Counted from the first letter of the stretch, positions 48,657-57,734 are shown. The stretch: 64,000 bases of DNA from Desulfuromonadaceae bacterium (GCA_028712075.1 JAQTQX010000002.1:186001-250000); one strand, 5' to 3'. The notes: generated from the sequence alone by a model not told the origin. Program-made: numbers and translations.

Positions 48657-49732
48657 TAATCTGCCAACCTGAGACGCGGATACAGAGTCTTTTCGTACCA
48701 GCTTTCAAGCAGGTCATTATATGCTTCATGGTGGAATATGAGCGAAGCATGGGCAACGCCATCACCAGGAATATGTGACCGTACCGTTTTTACGATGCAT
48801 GACGGGAATACTCTGGAATACAGTGACGGTTCACTGAACAGTTTCAGGGTTGGCGATGTCGGCACGAGGATATCAGATTCGTTTTCAGCGAGGAGCGCCA
48901 GCACAGGACCTGAGAAGAGCGAGCTGGAGAATTGAGGAAACCTGAAATTCCGTAACGCGACAACTCTTTCAAAGCCGCCCCGAGCTGATGTGTATTCAAT
49001 TACATCATTGATTTTCTTGCGGATAGCAAGATGGCGGACATTTAATTGACGATTTTCCGCTCCGGAATTGAATAGGGCCTGAAAACAGCGGCGGGAACGT
49101 TCGATATGTTTGGATATATCTGATTCATTGGCAGGATCAGCAGCCACAATTTTTTTGAGATTACTTTCCAGAATTCTTACACCATCTTGTTTCTGTTCGG
49201 CCGGTCTGATCAAGTCATCAGTCGTAATGACCGGGCTGACAAGAACGAGACCACGAATATTTTCATGAACCTGCTCACCGGCATGGCGCAGGAAATTGAA
49301 AAGCAACCCGCAGCCAAAGCTGATACCCATTATAAGAGGTTTTTGCCCTTTACATGCCAGTGACTCGATTAGATCGGTAAGTTGGGCGGCAAACATTTTC
49401 TGGCAGAATCTATTTCGCGAGTAGTTTACATAGTAGATAGAACCATGCTGACGTAACAGTTTCCGCTGAAATTCAACCGTCTCAGTTGCGTCCGGCACAA
49501 AACCGCCCAGAACGATTGTCGGAACAGAGCCCGCACCTTTTTCCCGAAAGATCTGGCAGCGGGTTCGAAGCGAATTACTATCAAGCTCAATTTCATCAAA
49601 CTCACAGCGACGTAATTTGGGAGCAAAGCGTTTGATTGAGATTCCACGTATAAATCCAGCAGCGGCAGTAAATGCGGTAACTACAGGGCGGTTGTCCTTC
49701 ACTACACGAAGTTTTGTCGACTTGTCGCTCAT
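48656..49732 (-). CDS. Alpha/beta hydrolase coupled to the GH3 enzyme
   Basis: A 358-residue cytoplasmic alpha/beta-hydrolase-like protein. The nucleophile elbow is PLIMGISFGCGLLF (GxSxG), with an oxyanion-type VLGGFVPDATE earlier and LVLVSPVIT after the nucleophile. A strong GGGAGG precedes the ATG. A 25-residue insertion around PAEQKQDGVRILES may form a lid. The pairing with GH3 suggests a two-step modification of an acyl compound; substrate unknown. Confidence 0.75.
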   Translation of the reverse strand: MSDKSTKLRVVKDNRPVVTAFTAAAGFIRGISIKRFAPKLRRCEFDEIELDSNSLRTRCQIFREKGAGSVPTIVLGGFVPDATETVEFQRKLLRQHGSIYYVNYSRNRFCQKMFAAQLTDLIESLACKGQKPLIMGISFGCGLLFNFLRHAGEQVHENIRGLVLVSPVITTDDLIRPAEQKQDGVRILESNLKKIVAADPANESDISKHIERSRRCFQALFNSGAENRQLNVRHLAIRKKINDVIEYTSARGGFERVVALRNFRFPQFSSSLFSGPVLALLAENESDILVPTSPTLKLFSEPSLYSRVFPSCIVKTVRSHIPGDGVAHASLIFHHEAYNDLLESWYEKTLYPRLRLAD

Positions 49733-49893
49733 ATGACCTCCCGATTCTGTTTGGAAGGCATCGTAGCACTGTCAGGTTACAAGCATATGGCAGGCGAGTA
49801 AATATTTTGAAACTATCGGCACGATCTCGCTGTTTTTTTGGGCATCCATTTTGGGGGTTTAGGGCATGTCACTAAAAGTGTCTCCTGACCTTT

Positions 49894-50019
49894 AAGCGTA
49901 CTTCAACTACACGAGGCAGCTCGCAAATAAAACTGAATACGTTTTGAAGCTGCCGCGAAACCAATTTCCCATGAGATGTCATAGCTTGCGGATATATCAA
50001 ATTATGGTCTGCTGTAGTA
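49894..50019. repeat. Intergenic repeat element, copy 2
   Basis: This 126-base stretch matches copy 1 at 23131-23276: AAGCGTACTTCAACTA, then ACGAGGCAGCTCGCAAA, GAATACGTTTTG and a 36-base identical end block. Compared with copy 1 about 20 central bases are missing. It lies 160 bases from the hydrolase start (minus) and 340 bases from the lipoprotein start (plus). Confidence 0.8.
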
Positions 50020-50361
50020 GGGTAACGCAGTTCAACAGGATAAAAGCATCACAGTTCTTTATCAATCTAATGGTGCTATCGCATTGTGGTTTGGAAGTGA
50101 TAGTATCCAGTGGCATAAACCCGGCTGAAGCCTCAACAGGCTACCACGCATATTCAGGGCAGCGCCCTTTGGGCGCGGATTTTATACGCTGCACAACGAG
50201 AGGAGAGCAGGGGCAGTAAATCGATTGTGAGAATGGCGCATGTAGTTACTGCAACTGCAAAGCTGCAATGGCATCGACTCCATAATCCATTAGACGGCAA
50301 GACGAAGGTTCCGTTTTGGTGTCTGCTGTATTACTCGTGAACCGTCAGAGGGAGGTTATTC
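50020..50361. other. Leader region of the lipoprotein gene
   Basis: No gene is visible in these 342 bases. They contain a small strong hairpin GCGCCC-TTT-GGGCGC at 50162-50176 and several imperfect repeats. A long structured leader is possible, but I could not match it to a known riboswitch. Confidence 0.35.
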
Positions 50362-52017
50362 ATGAAAATAAACATTAAATTAATGATGATAGGGTCACTT
50401 GTAGCCGTGGTGTTTGGACTGGCAGGTTGCGGAGGGGGTGGCGGTAGTTCGGATACGGCAACGGAACCTATTCCGAATTCGATAACAACTATTTCCAAAA
50501 CATATACTCAAGGAGATATGGTAGGGGAAACGTTCTTTTACGACCTGCTTAATGAGTCAGTCGCAAAAACTTCAGGTGCCCTTTTGCAGTCGATACTCGC
50601 AATCAACAGCGTTCTCTATACGGATCCTTCTATTACCTCTTTTGATACCTTCAAGGCCAGGAAGTTGGAAGCGGACAAGGCCTTGGATACTTTCATTAAA
50701 TACGCTGCCGAGACTGAGGACCTCATAACCATATACAATCCTAAACTGGTTGCTATGACGGCATTGAGTTCGGAGGATGTTATAGTGACTCTTGCCAGTG
50801 GCCCGGCAAACAAACAGATAAAAACCTTAATGACTACGTATGGAGTAAATGCCAAGAAAGCACAGCTGATTCTTAATAACGCTATGGCAGGCTATGAAAG
50901 CGCCGCCTGGTCTGATTTGGCGGCAATAGAAAATCAACATCTTCAAACAGCAACTCTGATAAAAAATGGGGCCGGTTTGGCTTTGACTGTCGCCGGAACA
51001 GTAGTTACTGCCGGTGGTATTACCGGAGCTGTTGGATTAGTTGATGCCTCCGTTGCGATCATTTCCGGAGCGGATGGCATAATAAAGGTCACACAGTCGG
51101 GAATGGAACTGGCGATAGGTAAAGAAGTAACACTCCCGGACGGTTCTCTGGCCAGCATGGTTGTAACGAGTGTGGCGGCGGTCTCCGACATTGTTGCATT
51201 CAAAAACTTGCCTAAATTAGTGAAATTGATCCCCGCCAATGCTGGTGATAATGTCGGTAATATCTACGCAATCACATCAAAAGTAGTTGATGGCTTTACT
51301 GGTAAAACTGTAGATTTTGGGCCGCTCAAGGTTGATATCAAAAACGGTTTTTCAGTCGGGAGTTCTGTTGATATTGGATATATAAATGGCCTGATCGGAG
51401 GGGAGAGTAACGCGCCATCAACCTTGCCTGGAACATACAAGATTGACGGTGTTACTACAGTAGTCAACGAACTTCCGGAGTCCATGGTTATGGCCATCAA
51501 TATTCTCCCTGCTGAGGATAAAGTCGACCAAGTGATAGTTGCAGGAACCCCCTCTACTCCCCCGGAATCCACGACCCAAAAGGAGTTGTTGATTCAGATC
51601 TCTCCCGCATTGTCTGATGCAGATCCGGTCATTATGCCTTACGCGTTTTATCTGCCCCTGGAGCTATCTTCAAGCGGTGAGATATCTTATGATTATACCT
51701 ATAATAAAAGCGACTTTGGAAACACCTATGTGATGCGCATTTGGGGTTCCGGGTCCTATGATGGGACACTGCTTATTCTTGCTGGTTCCTGGACATCTAA
51801 TGTGGCATTCAACCCTGCCTCAGGCCATGTATCACAGGAAGATTCCGGGACCTTCAATCTCCAGACAAGTGGGCACCAGGATGATCCGCCTGCCCAGACT
51901 CATGCTACAACCAGTTCAGTAACACAAAATTTAATAGATCCTGCTATTTACAACACAAGTGAGAATCTCAATCAGACGCCGGATTTCAGGGTTCCAATCA
52001 TAACCCAGCTCGATTAG
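50362..52017 (+). CDS. Lipoprotein of unknown function
   Basis: A 551-residue lipoprotein. The signal peptide ends in the lipobox LAGC, followed by a Gly/Ser linker (GGGGGSSD). The next 130 residues are helical (LEADKALDTFIKYAAET). A Gly/Ala/Val-rich hydrophobic region follows near 205-245 (ALTVAGTVVTAGGITGAVGL) that could enter a membrane. The C-terminal half is strand-rich with Ser/Thr/Asn. GGGAGGTTATTC precedes the ATG. Nothing catalytic is visible. No operon partner; a terminator follows after 170 bases. Confidence 0.7.
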   Translation: MKINIKLMMIGSLVAVVFGLAGCGGGGGSSDTATEPIPNSITTISKTYTQGDMVGETFFYDLLNESVAKTSGALLQSILAINSVLYTDPSITSFDTFKARKLEADKALDTFIKYAAETEDLITIYNPKLVAMTALSSEDVIVTLASGPANKQIKTLMTTYGVNAKKAQLILNNAMAGYESAAWSDLAAIENQHLQTATLIKNGAGLALTVAGTVVTAGGITGAVGLVDASVAIISGADGIIKVTQSGMELAIGKEVTLPDGSLASMVVTSVAAVSDIVAFKNLPKLVKLIPANAGDNVGNIYAITSKVVDGFTGKTVDFGPLKVDIKNGFSVGSSVDIGYINGLIGGESNAPSTLPGTYKIDGVTTVVNELPESMVMAINILPAEDKVDQVIVAGTPSTPPESTTQKELLIQISPALSDADPVIMPYAFYLPLELSSSGEISYDYTYNKSDFGNTYVMRIWGSGSYDGTLLILAGSWTSNVAFNPASGHVSQEDSGTFNLQTSGHQDDPPAQTHATTSSVTQNLIDPAIYNTSENLNQTPDFRVPIITQLD

Positions 52018-52188
52018 GCTGTAAAATCCTCTGTATTTTGGTTCGTTAGTTGGAAAGTCGTAGCATGATATAGTGGCAATTCCGCACAAACAATAGGCGC
52101 GAATAGAGGAATCTCACCGCCAAGTCACCAAACATCCACCACAGCTAATTGGATGGTGCTTACGCGCCACGAGCCAAGTATGGTGCAC

Positions 52189-52226
52189 AAACAGAAAACC
52201 CGCTATTCCCGGCGGGTTTTCTGTTT
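52189..52226. terminator. Strong terminator hairpin
   Basis: Arms of 15 bases (52189-52203 and 52212-52226) are exact complements around an eight-base loop; the stem contains AAAACCCGC/GCGGGTTTT and the outer part ends in T-rich CTGTTTC. It can end transcription of the lipoprotein gene on the plus strand and, being A/T-rich at its base, possibly in the other direction. The rest of 52018-52329 shows no gene. Confidence 0.75.
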
Positions 52227-52329
52227 CATGTCCGGCAGTGTCGGATTTCCTTTCTGATTTAATTTCGTGGACTGTAATGGATTTAATATGTTAGAAAATC
52301 TGTCCCGATTCCCTGATAGGTTGTAACAA

Positions 52330-52494
52330 ATGACGCTTATTGAGGATGATCTGCTTTCAGCTTTGAAAGAATTGCAGGAAGCATCATTAGCCATGACATC
52401 AGTCGAACGACATGCCACCAGTGACCTGGAGCGATATTTGCGGGCTATTGAATGGTCGAAACGGGTAATTACACTTGCGGAGAGAGATGTATGA
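52330..52494 (+). CDS. Small protein coupled to the HU-like gene, 54 residues
   Basis: A 54-residue acidic helical protein (LIEDDLLSALKELQEA, then TSDLERYLRAIEWSKRVI). Its stop overlaps the start of the HU/IHF-like gene (ATGA), a strong sign that it is translated. The ribosome binding site is weak (AGG nine bases upstream). No family recognised. Confidence 0.5.
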   Translation: MTLIEDDLLSALKELQEASLAMTSVERHATSDLERYLRAIEWSKRVITLAERDV

Positions 52495-52775
52495 CGAGAT
52501 CTGATCTGATTGAACTGCTGGCGGAACGTAAGAATATTCCTGTAACTGTCGCTGAAACCATTATCCTGGAAATCTTTGACAGTATGGCTGAGACCCTTAT
52601 TGCCGGTCAGCGTATTGAGATCCGTGGCTTTGGTAGCTTTGAGATTCGGGAATATGACGCTCGTACCGGGCGTAACCCGAAATCCGGCGAGACAATAACC
52701 GTCAAACCCAAGAGACTTCCGTTCTTTAAGGTTGGCAAGGAACTCAAGGAACGCATACTGGAGAGTGGAAAGTAA
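52491..52775 (+). CDS. HU/IHF-family DNA-binding protein
   Basis: A 94-residue HU/IHF-type protein that bends DNA as a dimer. It begins with the helical part TRSDLIELLAERKNIP. The core has the signature strand RIEIRGFGSFEIREY, the arm with TGRNPKSGETITV and the end PKRLPFFKVGKELKERI. The R-NP motif at the arm tip intercalates in DNA. The length and RTGRNPK arm are closer to IHF-beta/HU-like accessory copies than to phage TF1. GGAGAGAG lies before the ATG. Its setting among small unknown genes suggests an accessory copy belonging to a mobile or phage-derived region. Confidence 0.88.
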   Translation: MTRSDLIELLAERKNIPVTVAETIILEIFDSMAETLIAGQRIEIRGFGSFEIREYDARTGRNPKSGETITVKPKRLPFFKVGKELKERILESGK

Positions 52776-52776
52776 A

Positions 52777-53208
52777 ATGACAACAGAGGTAATAAACAAA
52801 TTCTTTTTAGACGCACTGAATTACGCCATAAATCAATTTGTCACAGATGGTTCACCACCGGCATTAGCTGTTCTAATGACCACGAATGGAGAATATGCCG
52901 GTTGCACATTGCAATTCACAAATGCAAAAAGCAAATCTGAAGCGATAGCCACCTTTGTATCGGAACTGAAAGAACAAAAGCCGCCTTGCGCTGTGGTTAT
53001 TGTACCGATATCTGCGAGTGCCGGCAGAGGTAGAAAGCGTAAGACGTCCTTGTGTGTTGCATTCCAGTCATCCCGAAATAAATTTGTCAGCATAGTCGAC
53101 TACAAAAAGTCAAAAAACGGCGAGTTCGAATTTGAGACGCCATACTTTTGCGATGACAACGAAATTATTCTGTCTGGACATGAATACTTCGGAGATGCAT
53201 TCGATTAG
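52777..53208 (+). CDS. Hypothetical protein, 143 residues
   Basis: A 143-residue soluble protein starting one base after the HU-like stop. It alternates strands and helices (PALAVLMTTNGEYAG, SEAIATFVSELKEQKPP, CAVVIVPISASAGRG) and has a basic loop GRGRKRK. No catalytic motif or family is recognised. GGAAAG precedes the ATG. It is presumably co-expressed with the HU-like protein. Confidence 0.6.
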   Translation: MTTEVINKFFLDALNYAINQFVTDGSPPALAVLMTTNGEYAGCTLQFTNAKSKSEAIATFVSELKEQKPPCAVVIVPISASAGRGRKRKTSLCVAFQSSRNKFVSIVDYKKSKNGEFEFETPYFCDDNEIILSGHEYFGDAFD

Positions 53209-53239
53209 AAACACCCTGAGTGGGAGCGAGTGGTAGAGC

Positions 53240-53941
53240 TTATCGGGGTATGAACGTACCTGATGATTTACTGCCGGTAACGCCTTTGTTAATCCCTACC
53301 CGATGACCGTCCTGCTGCCCTTTTTCATAGGCATGTCCGTCAATGTAGCTTCTTCTGCTCCGAAGAGTTCGTATCGGTCCCATATCAGACATCGCCTTCT
53401 TGATCAGACCTTCCTTGACCGGCACCAGTGCACCGGGAGTAATAGGAGTCTGAACTTTCTGCTCCCGTAATCTCCCGGTAATAGTTGATACAGCCCCCAG
53501 ATAATAAGACTGCCGCATCAGCTCACGCTGCCGGTTTGGTGTGCCATCAGTGACATGCTGCTTGATGTAACTGCTGCACAACTTCCTGACAGTTTTATCC
53601 AGATAGGCAAACGTATAGGCGGCAACCTGCACATCAGCGCCAACACCGATGAAAGTCATCTTGCCAAGTGCCGGATGATGAATAGCCTGACAATCAAAAG
53701 CGGTACAAACACCCGCTGACAAGTAACGAACCCATTTCGGCAGGGTCTTTGATACAGTAGCTTCCACCTTATCAGCCGATTGCGGTTTCTGTTCCGATTC
53801 GATATCAGCCATTGCCAGATTATGTTCCGATAGCAGCCGTTGTGCGTGACTGGCCGCCAGCGCTGCTTCATGTTCGTTACATGAATTTGCCAGCGCCAAC
53901 AGCTTTCTGATTTTCTCGATAACAGGATTATTGTTTTCCAT
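53240..53941 (-). CDS. DUF2786-domain protein
   Basis: A 233-residue protein whose first 40 residues (PVIEKIRKLLALANSCNEHEAALAASHAQRLL) fit DUF2786, a short helical domain frequent in phages and mobile elements. The next part (WVRYLSAGVCTAFDCQAI) resembles the C-terminal region often found with it. A Gly/Lys-rich tail ends the protein. AAAGGAG lies before the ATG. It is convergent with the HU-like cluster. Function is unknown; phage association suggests mobile origin. Confidence 0.72.
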   Translation of the reverse strand: MENNNPVIEKIRKLLALANSCNEHEAALAASHAQRLLSEHNLAMADIESEQKPQSADKVEATVSKTLPKWVRYLSAGVCTAFDCQAIHHPALGKMTFIGVGADVQVAAYTFAYLDKTVRKLCSSYIKQHVTDGTPNRQRELMRQSYYLGAVSTITGRLREQKVQTPITPGALVPVKEGLIKKAMSDMGPIRTLRSRRSYIDGHAYEKGQQDGHRVGINKGVTGSKSSGTFIPR

Positions 53942-54042
53942 CTTGCAATTCTCCTTTTACGTGTTAAATGGTATCATACAGATGCGGTCAGGGTTAAAGT
54001 TTCATTGCAGTGGTTCCGATAAATTAACTACGGAGAATTCAC

Positions 54043-54339
54043 ATGAGCAGCATAGCCAACATAGCAGACTCTGCATTACAGGCTTTCAGCACAAGTCAGC
54101 AAGTAACCGCACATAACGTGGCCAACCTGAATACAGATGAATTCAAGGCTTCCAGGGCCACGTTTCAGGAGAACGGCAAAGGTGGTGTGAATGCAACCGT
54201 GTCAGGTACCCGGGATACCGTTGATATTTCCCGCGAAGCCGTCAATCTCCTGTCAGATACAACCGGGTTTAAGGCGAACCTCAAAGTCCTGAAGGCAGCC
54301 GATGAAATGACCAAGGAGCTGCTCAGTATCAAGGCGTGA
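54043..54339 (+). CDS. Mini flagellar rod-like protein
   Basis: A 98-residue protein with the ends of a flagellar rod/hook protein but almost no middle. The N-terminal pattern QAFSTSQQVTAHNVANLNTD matches the rod-family NxANxxT signature, and the C-terminus (VDISREAVNLL, FKANLKVLKAADEMTKELL) matches the FlgB/FlgC/FlgE C-terminal helix. Normal FlgB or FlgC has about 130-150 residues. No other flagellar gene is nearby. CGGAGAA precedes the ATG. It may be an accessory axial protein or a remnant that kept its frame. Confidence 0.7.
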   Translation: MSSIANIADSALQAFSTSQQVTAHNVANLNTDEFKASRATFQENGKGGVNATVSGTRDTVDISREAVNLLSDTTGFKANLKVLKAADEMTKELLSIKA

Positions 54340-54443
54340 GGCTCAAAGGAGCGCGGTATCGGGGAACAGGTGATACATACGCGGTAGGAACAGCAGGCGG
54401 CTCATCAAGCTGCCACATATCCCGTTGCAACGGGAAGAGTTAA

Positions 54444-54480
54444 GAGAAGGTCGCATACAGGTGCGGCCTTCTCCATTTTC
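54444..54480 (+). terminator. Terminator after the mini rod-like gene
   Basis: Stem GAGAAGGTCGCA (54444-54455) with TGCGGCCTTCTC (54462-54473), one G-U pair, six-base loop, followed by CATTTTC. A 14-base palindrome CCCGTTGCAACGGG lies just before it at 54421-54434. Confidence 0.7.
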
Positions 54481-54534
54481 AGAATCGGGCTTCGTAGATT
54501 ACCCACGCTTTGCATTCCTGCTGGTGGCCGGGAG

Positions 54535-54591
54535 TTCCGGGGACACCTTATTTATCTCGTTTGAATTAAATAAGGTGTCCCCGGAATTTTT
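54535..54591. repeat. Long perfect palindrome next to the helicase 3' end
   Basis: Two exact 20-base arms (54535-54554 and 54567-54586), starting TTCCGGGGACACC, face each other around a 12-base loop and are followed by TTTTT. I recall similar arms as interspersed palindromes in proteobacterial genomes, linked to REP-type transposases. It can act as a terminator for the plus strand and lies nine bases past the helicase stop. Confidence 0.7.
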
Positions 54592-54599
54592 GCCAACTC

Positions 54600-57500
54600 C
54601 TACCCACCCCGCCGATTATCCTCAAACATCTCCACCGGCATCGGATGCCGCAGTCGCCACACTACCTTGATCGGCCGCTCGCTCTCGTAACTCACCATAT
54701 CCACCGGCCCCAGATAGGTAAACGGCACCGTAACACCATTGGGCTTCTTCTTCTGACCGCGAGCAAAGACCAGGATCGTGTAACCCCGCTCCTGATGGTG
54801 AATCAGGTTCTGACCGTCGGTGTGGTGCTGCGCGGTATTCGCCTGTGACTCCCAATGCATGAGCTCTCTGCTGATGGGGTAATCGGCATACATGGTGCTG
54901 GGAGAAAACTCCTTCTCGGTCTTCTGAAAGGTGACTAACAGCACATAGGTCTTTACGTCTGCAAAGTGAAACGAACCCACGCCGGTCTGCCCGGCGGTCT
55001 CCAAATTCGCCCTGCCAAAGACCGCCTGAATCTCCTTGCCGCCGTAATGGGCATGCAGTTCCAACGGGCAGGCAAAGGGGAGCTGCGGAATCAGGCCGCT
55101 AACCTCGGTGGTATCCTGCGACCAAGCAAGGATTTCGTCCAGATCGGCCAGTATCGACGGATTGCGTGCCAGGCGGCGGAAGGCATCGTCCAGAGAGGTA
55201 ATGCCGAGATTGCTCCCCTTGTCCCCCCAAAGCCGGTAGTACACCGACATGACAGAGTTCCCCGCGATCGACAGCGCTTCGTCAATGGCCCCCTGGGCAA
55301 CCTTTGCGAGGACATCACGCAGCAGGGCAATTTCCCGCGGGCCGTTGATGAAGGCGGCCCGTACGAGAGTCTTACTCAGCCGCACCAGATCAGGATCAGT
55401 GGGGATTGGACCTAGCAGCGCCTTGGCTTTCCATTCTGACCATGTTTCCTTGACCAACAGCACTTCTGGATCGTAGTCGTGATAGCGGATAAAATTGCCG
55501 AAAGTCAGTTTCTGTCCGCTTTCGCTGGTGAAGGTCTGCAACCGGTCCGGCACCTGCACATTCAGCTTGCCGAGGTTCTCCCTGATGTTCTCCAGCACAT
55601 ACTGCCGGGAGAGGCGGTCGAGCTGAATGGAGCAACCGGCCGGGAGGTGGGGGAAATCCTGCTCCACTTCCTTATCGATGGAAAAGCGGTGCCGGGGGAG
55701 GAGCGCTTTCAGCTTGGTATCGACCCGGTAGCGGCGGTGGGTCTGGCCGACGAAGTCGAGCACGGTGAGACAGTCTTTGCCCGGTGCATGGCGCAGGCCG
55801 CGCCCGAGTTGCTGGAGAAAAACGGTCAGGCTCTCGGTGGGACGGAGGAACAGCACCGTGTTGATCTCCGGGACGTCCACCCCTTCACTCAGCTTGTCCA
55901 CGGTAAAGAGGAAAGTAAGCCGGCCGTTTATCAGGTCGTCCAGCAACTCTTGGCAACGATCACCATCTACCCCAGAAACAAAGGCGGCGGCAGGGATTCC
56001 CAAATCGGTGAAGGTGTCGGCCATAAACTGGGCATGCCTGATCGTGACACAGAAACCGATCCCTTTGATGGTGGTAAGATCGGGTTCGTAGCGGTTGAGG
56101 GCGGAGACAATGGCATTGACCCGCTTCGTAGCGCTGACGTTATCCAACACATAGACGTTTTCCAGGGCAGACTCGTTATATTTACCGTTGCGCCAGAACT
56201 GCTCCCCGTTGATGGCGATCGGGTCGGCAACGCCGAAATAATGGAAAGGGCAGAGGAGCTTTTCTTCCAGCGCTTCCGGGAGACGGATCTCGGCGGCAAA
56301 GCGGTTACCAAAGTCGGCGGCCACATTGTCGCCATCCATCCGCTCCGGGGTAGCGGTCAGGCCGAGGAGAATCTGGGGGGTAAAGTGATCGAAGAGCGGC
56401 CGATAGCTGCTGGCGACACCATGGTGAGCTTCGTCAACCACGATGTAGTCGTAGAAGCCGCTCCCTACCTGCTCCCAGAGGCGGCGGTTAGTCAACATGC
56501 CGACGGAACAGAAGAGGTGTTCCAGGCGGTTGGCCTGAAACTGGCCGACCAGCAGTTCACCGAAGTTCTGGTCGCGGAGGACATTGGCAAAGGTGGCTTG
56601 GGCTTGCTGGAGAATCTCCTGCCGGTGGGCCACGAAAAGGAGCTTGGCCTGCTTCTGTTTCTTATCGAAGAAGCGTTTGAAGTCAAAGGCGGCGACCACC
56701 GTCTTGCCGGTACCGGTGGCGGCAATCACCAGGTTGCGCCAGCGATCATGGGCAGTACGCTCCCGATCAAGTGCCTCCAGAATTCGTTCCTGAAACGGGT
56801 GCGGGCTCAGGTCGAAGAAGACTGCCGGGCCGTTTGATCTGGGGTTGCGGGCACGATCGATGGCTGTGCGGAACAGAGCCGGATTCTCGGCATCAAAGGG
56901 AATGAATTCGCGACTGTTCCAGTAGGTCTCAAATTCGACGGAAAACTTTTCGAGAATGTGTCCCATATCCTGCGAGGTAGCCTTGAGGTTCCATTCCAGA
57001 CCGCTGGTGATGGCAGCATGGGACATATTGGCTGAGCCGATGTAGGCCGTGGAAAAGCCGCTGTTGCGCTTGAAGTGGTACGCCTTGGCATGGAGCCTGG
57101 TTCTCTCGGTGTCGTAGGAGACGCGAACCTCAACGTTCGGCAGATGGGCCAGCCACTCCACCGCCGGGGCATCGGAAGCCCCCATGTAGGAGGTGGTAAT
57201 CAACCGCACCGGCACATGACGATCTCGCAGATCCTCAAAGGCCGGCATCAGCAGGCGCAGGCCAGACCATTTGATAAAAGAAACGAGGATATCTACCCCA
57301 TCGGCGGAGCGCATCTCTTCCAGCAATTCATGACCAAGCTGTGGTTCCTGCGGTGAACCGGTGAAGAGACTGCTTTCTGTCAACGAAGTGTGCGGTCGGG
57401 GAATGCCTGGCTTGCCGTAATGCGGTGGAGTGATTTCGAGGAGGATCGGCTTTTGATCTTGGATCAGAAGATGTTTGTCAAGATGACTTCGACCCGGTTC

Positions 57501-57734
57501 GCTGGCGACGTAACCGAGAATATGATTACAGAGGACGAGGCGCTTCTCCGCGTCAGATTCTTCGCGAAGGGCCTGTTCCAAAACCTTGGCCACAAAGGAA
57601 GCATACTTGGCTGGCTGTTCTTCCGGATCGATCTTTCCAAAAACAGTCCGTAATTCCGGTCGCAAAGCCAGAGCATCGCGAAGGTATTCATCGATAAGTG
57701 CTTCGTATATGCCTGGAGTGACGCTTTTTATCAA
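54600..57734 (-). CDS. PLD nuclease-like / superfamily 2 helicase / DUF3427 protein
   Basis: A 1044-residue multidomain protein of a type often found in defence and mobile regions. Residues about 130-290 are a phospholipase-D-like nuclease part (RLHAKAYHFKR, YIGSANMS). From about 310 comes an SF2 helicase: Walker A AATGTGKT near 340, DEAH box VVDEAHHG near 430, GLTATPERMDG, and motif VI QLGRGLRH. The C-terminal third corresponds to DUF3427. The layout recalls restriction-like systems that recognise and cut foreign DNA (inference). The start is TTG at 57734, with GAGG eight bases upstream; no ATG is better placed. A Fic-family gene lies 76 bases upstream on the same strand and may be cotranscribed. 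Confidence 0.82.
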   Translation of the reverse strand: MIKSVTPGIYEALIDEYLRDALALRPELRTVFGKIDPEEQPAKYASFVAKVLEQALREESDAEKRLVLCNHILGYVASEPGRSHLDKHLLIQDQKPILLEITPPHYGKPGIPRPHTSLTESSLFTGSPQEPQLGHELLEEMRSADGVDILVSFIKWSGLRLLMPAFEDLRDRHVPVRLITTSYMGASDAPAVEWLAHLPNVEVRVSYDTERTRLHAKAYHFKRNSGFSTAYIGSANMSHAAITSGLEWNLKATSQDMGHILEKFSVEFETYWNSREFIPFDAENPALFRTAIDRARNPRSNGPAVFFDLSPHPFQERILEALDRERTAHDRWRNLVIAATGTGKTVVAAFDFKRFFDKKQKQAKLLFVAHRQEILQQAQATFANVLRDQNFGELLVGQFQANRLEHLFCSVGMLTNRRLWEQVGSGFYDYIVVDEAHHGVASSYRPLFDHFTPQILLGLTATPERMDGDNVAADFGNRFAAEIRLPEALEEKLLCPFHYFGVADPIAINGEQFWRNGKYNESALENVYVLDNVSATKRVNAIVSALNRYEPDLTTIKGIGFCVTIRHAQFMADTFTDLGIPAAAFVSGVDGDRCQELLDDLINGRLTFLFTVDKLSEGVDVPEINTVLFLRPTESLTVFLQQLGRGLRHAPGKDCLTVLDFVGQTHRRYRVDTKLKALLPRHRFSIDKEVEQDFPHLPAGCSIQLDRLSRQYVLENIRENLGKLNVQVPDRLQTFTSESGQKLTFGNFIRYHDYDPEVLLVKETWSEWKAKALLGPIPTDPDLVRLSKTLVRAAFINGPREIALLRDVLAKVAQGAIDEALSIAGNSVMSVYYRLWGDKGSNLGITSLDDAFRRLARNPSILADLDEILAWSQDTTEVSGLIPQLPFACPLELHAHYGGKEIQAVFGRANLETAGQTGVGSFHFADVKTYVLLVTFQKTEKEFSPSTMYADYPISRELMHWESQANTAQHHTDGQNLIHHQERGYTILVFARGQKKKPNGVTVPFTYLGPVDMVSYESERPIKVVWRLRHPMPVEMFEDNRRGG

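Noticed and set aside
50020-50361. Possible c-di-GMP (GEMM) riboswitch before the lipoprotein gene
   Set aside because: Long leader and small hairpins are suggestive in a Geobacter-like genome, but the conserved GEMM core elements were not found in order.
55479-56837. 452-codon plus-strand open frame inside the helicase gene
   Set aside because: It is the shadow of a G/C-rich coding region. The sense strand shows Walker A, DEAH and motif VI; the antisense product shows nothing recognisable.
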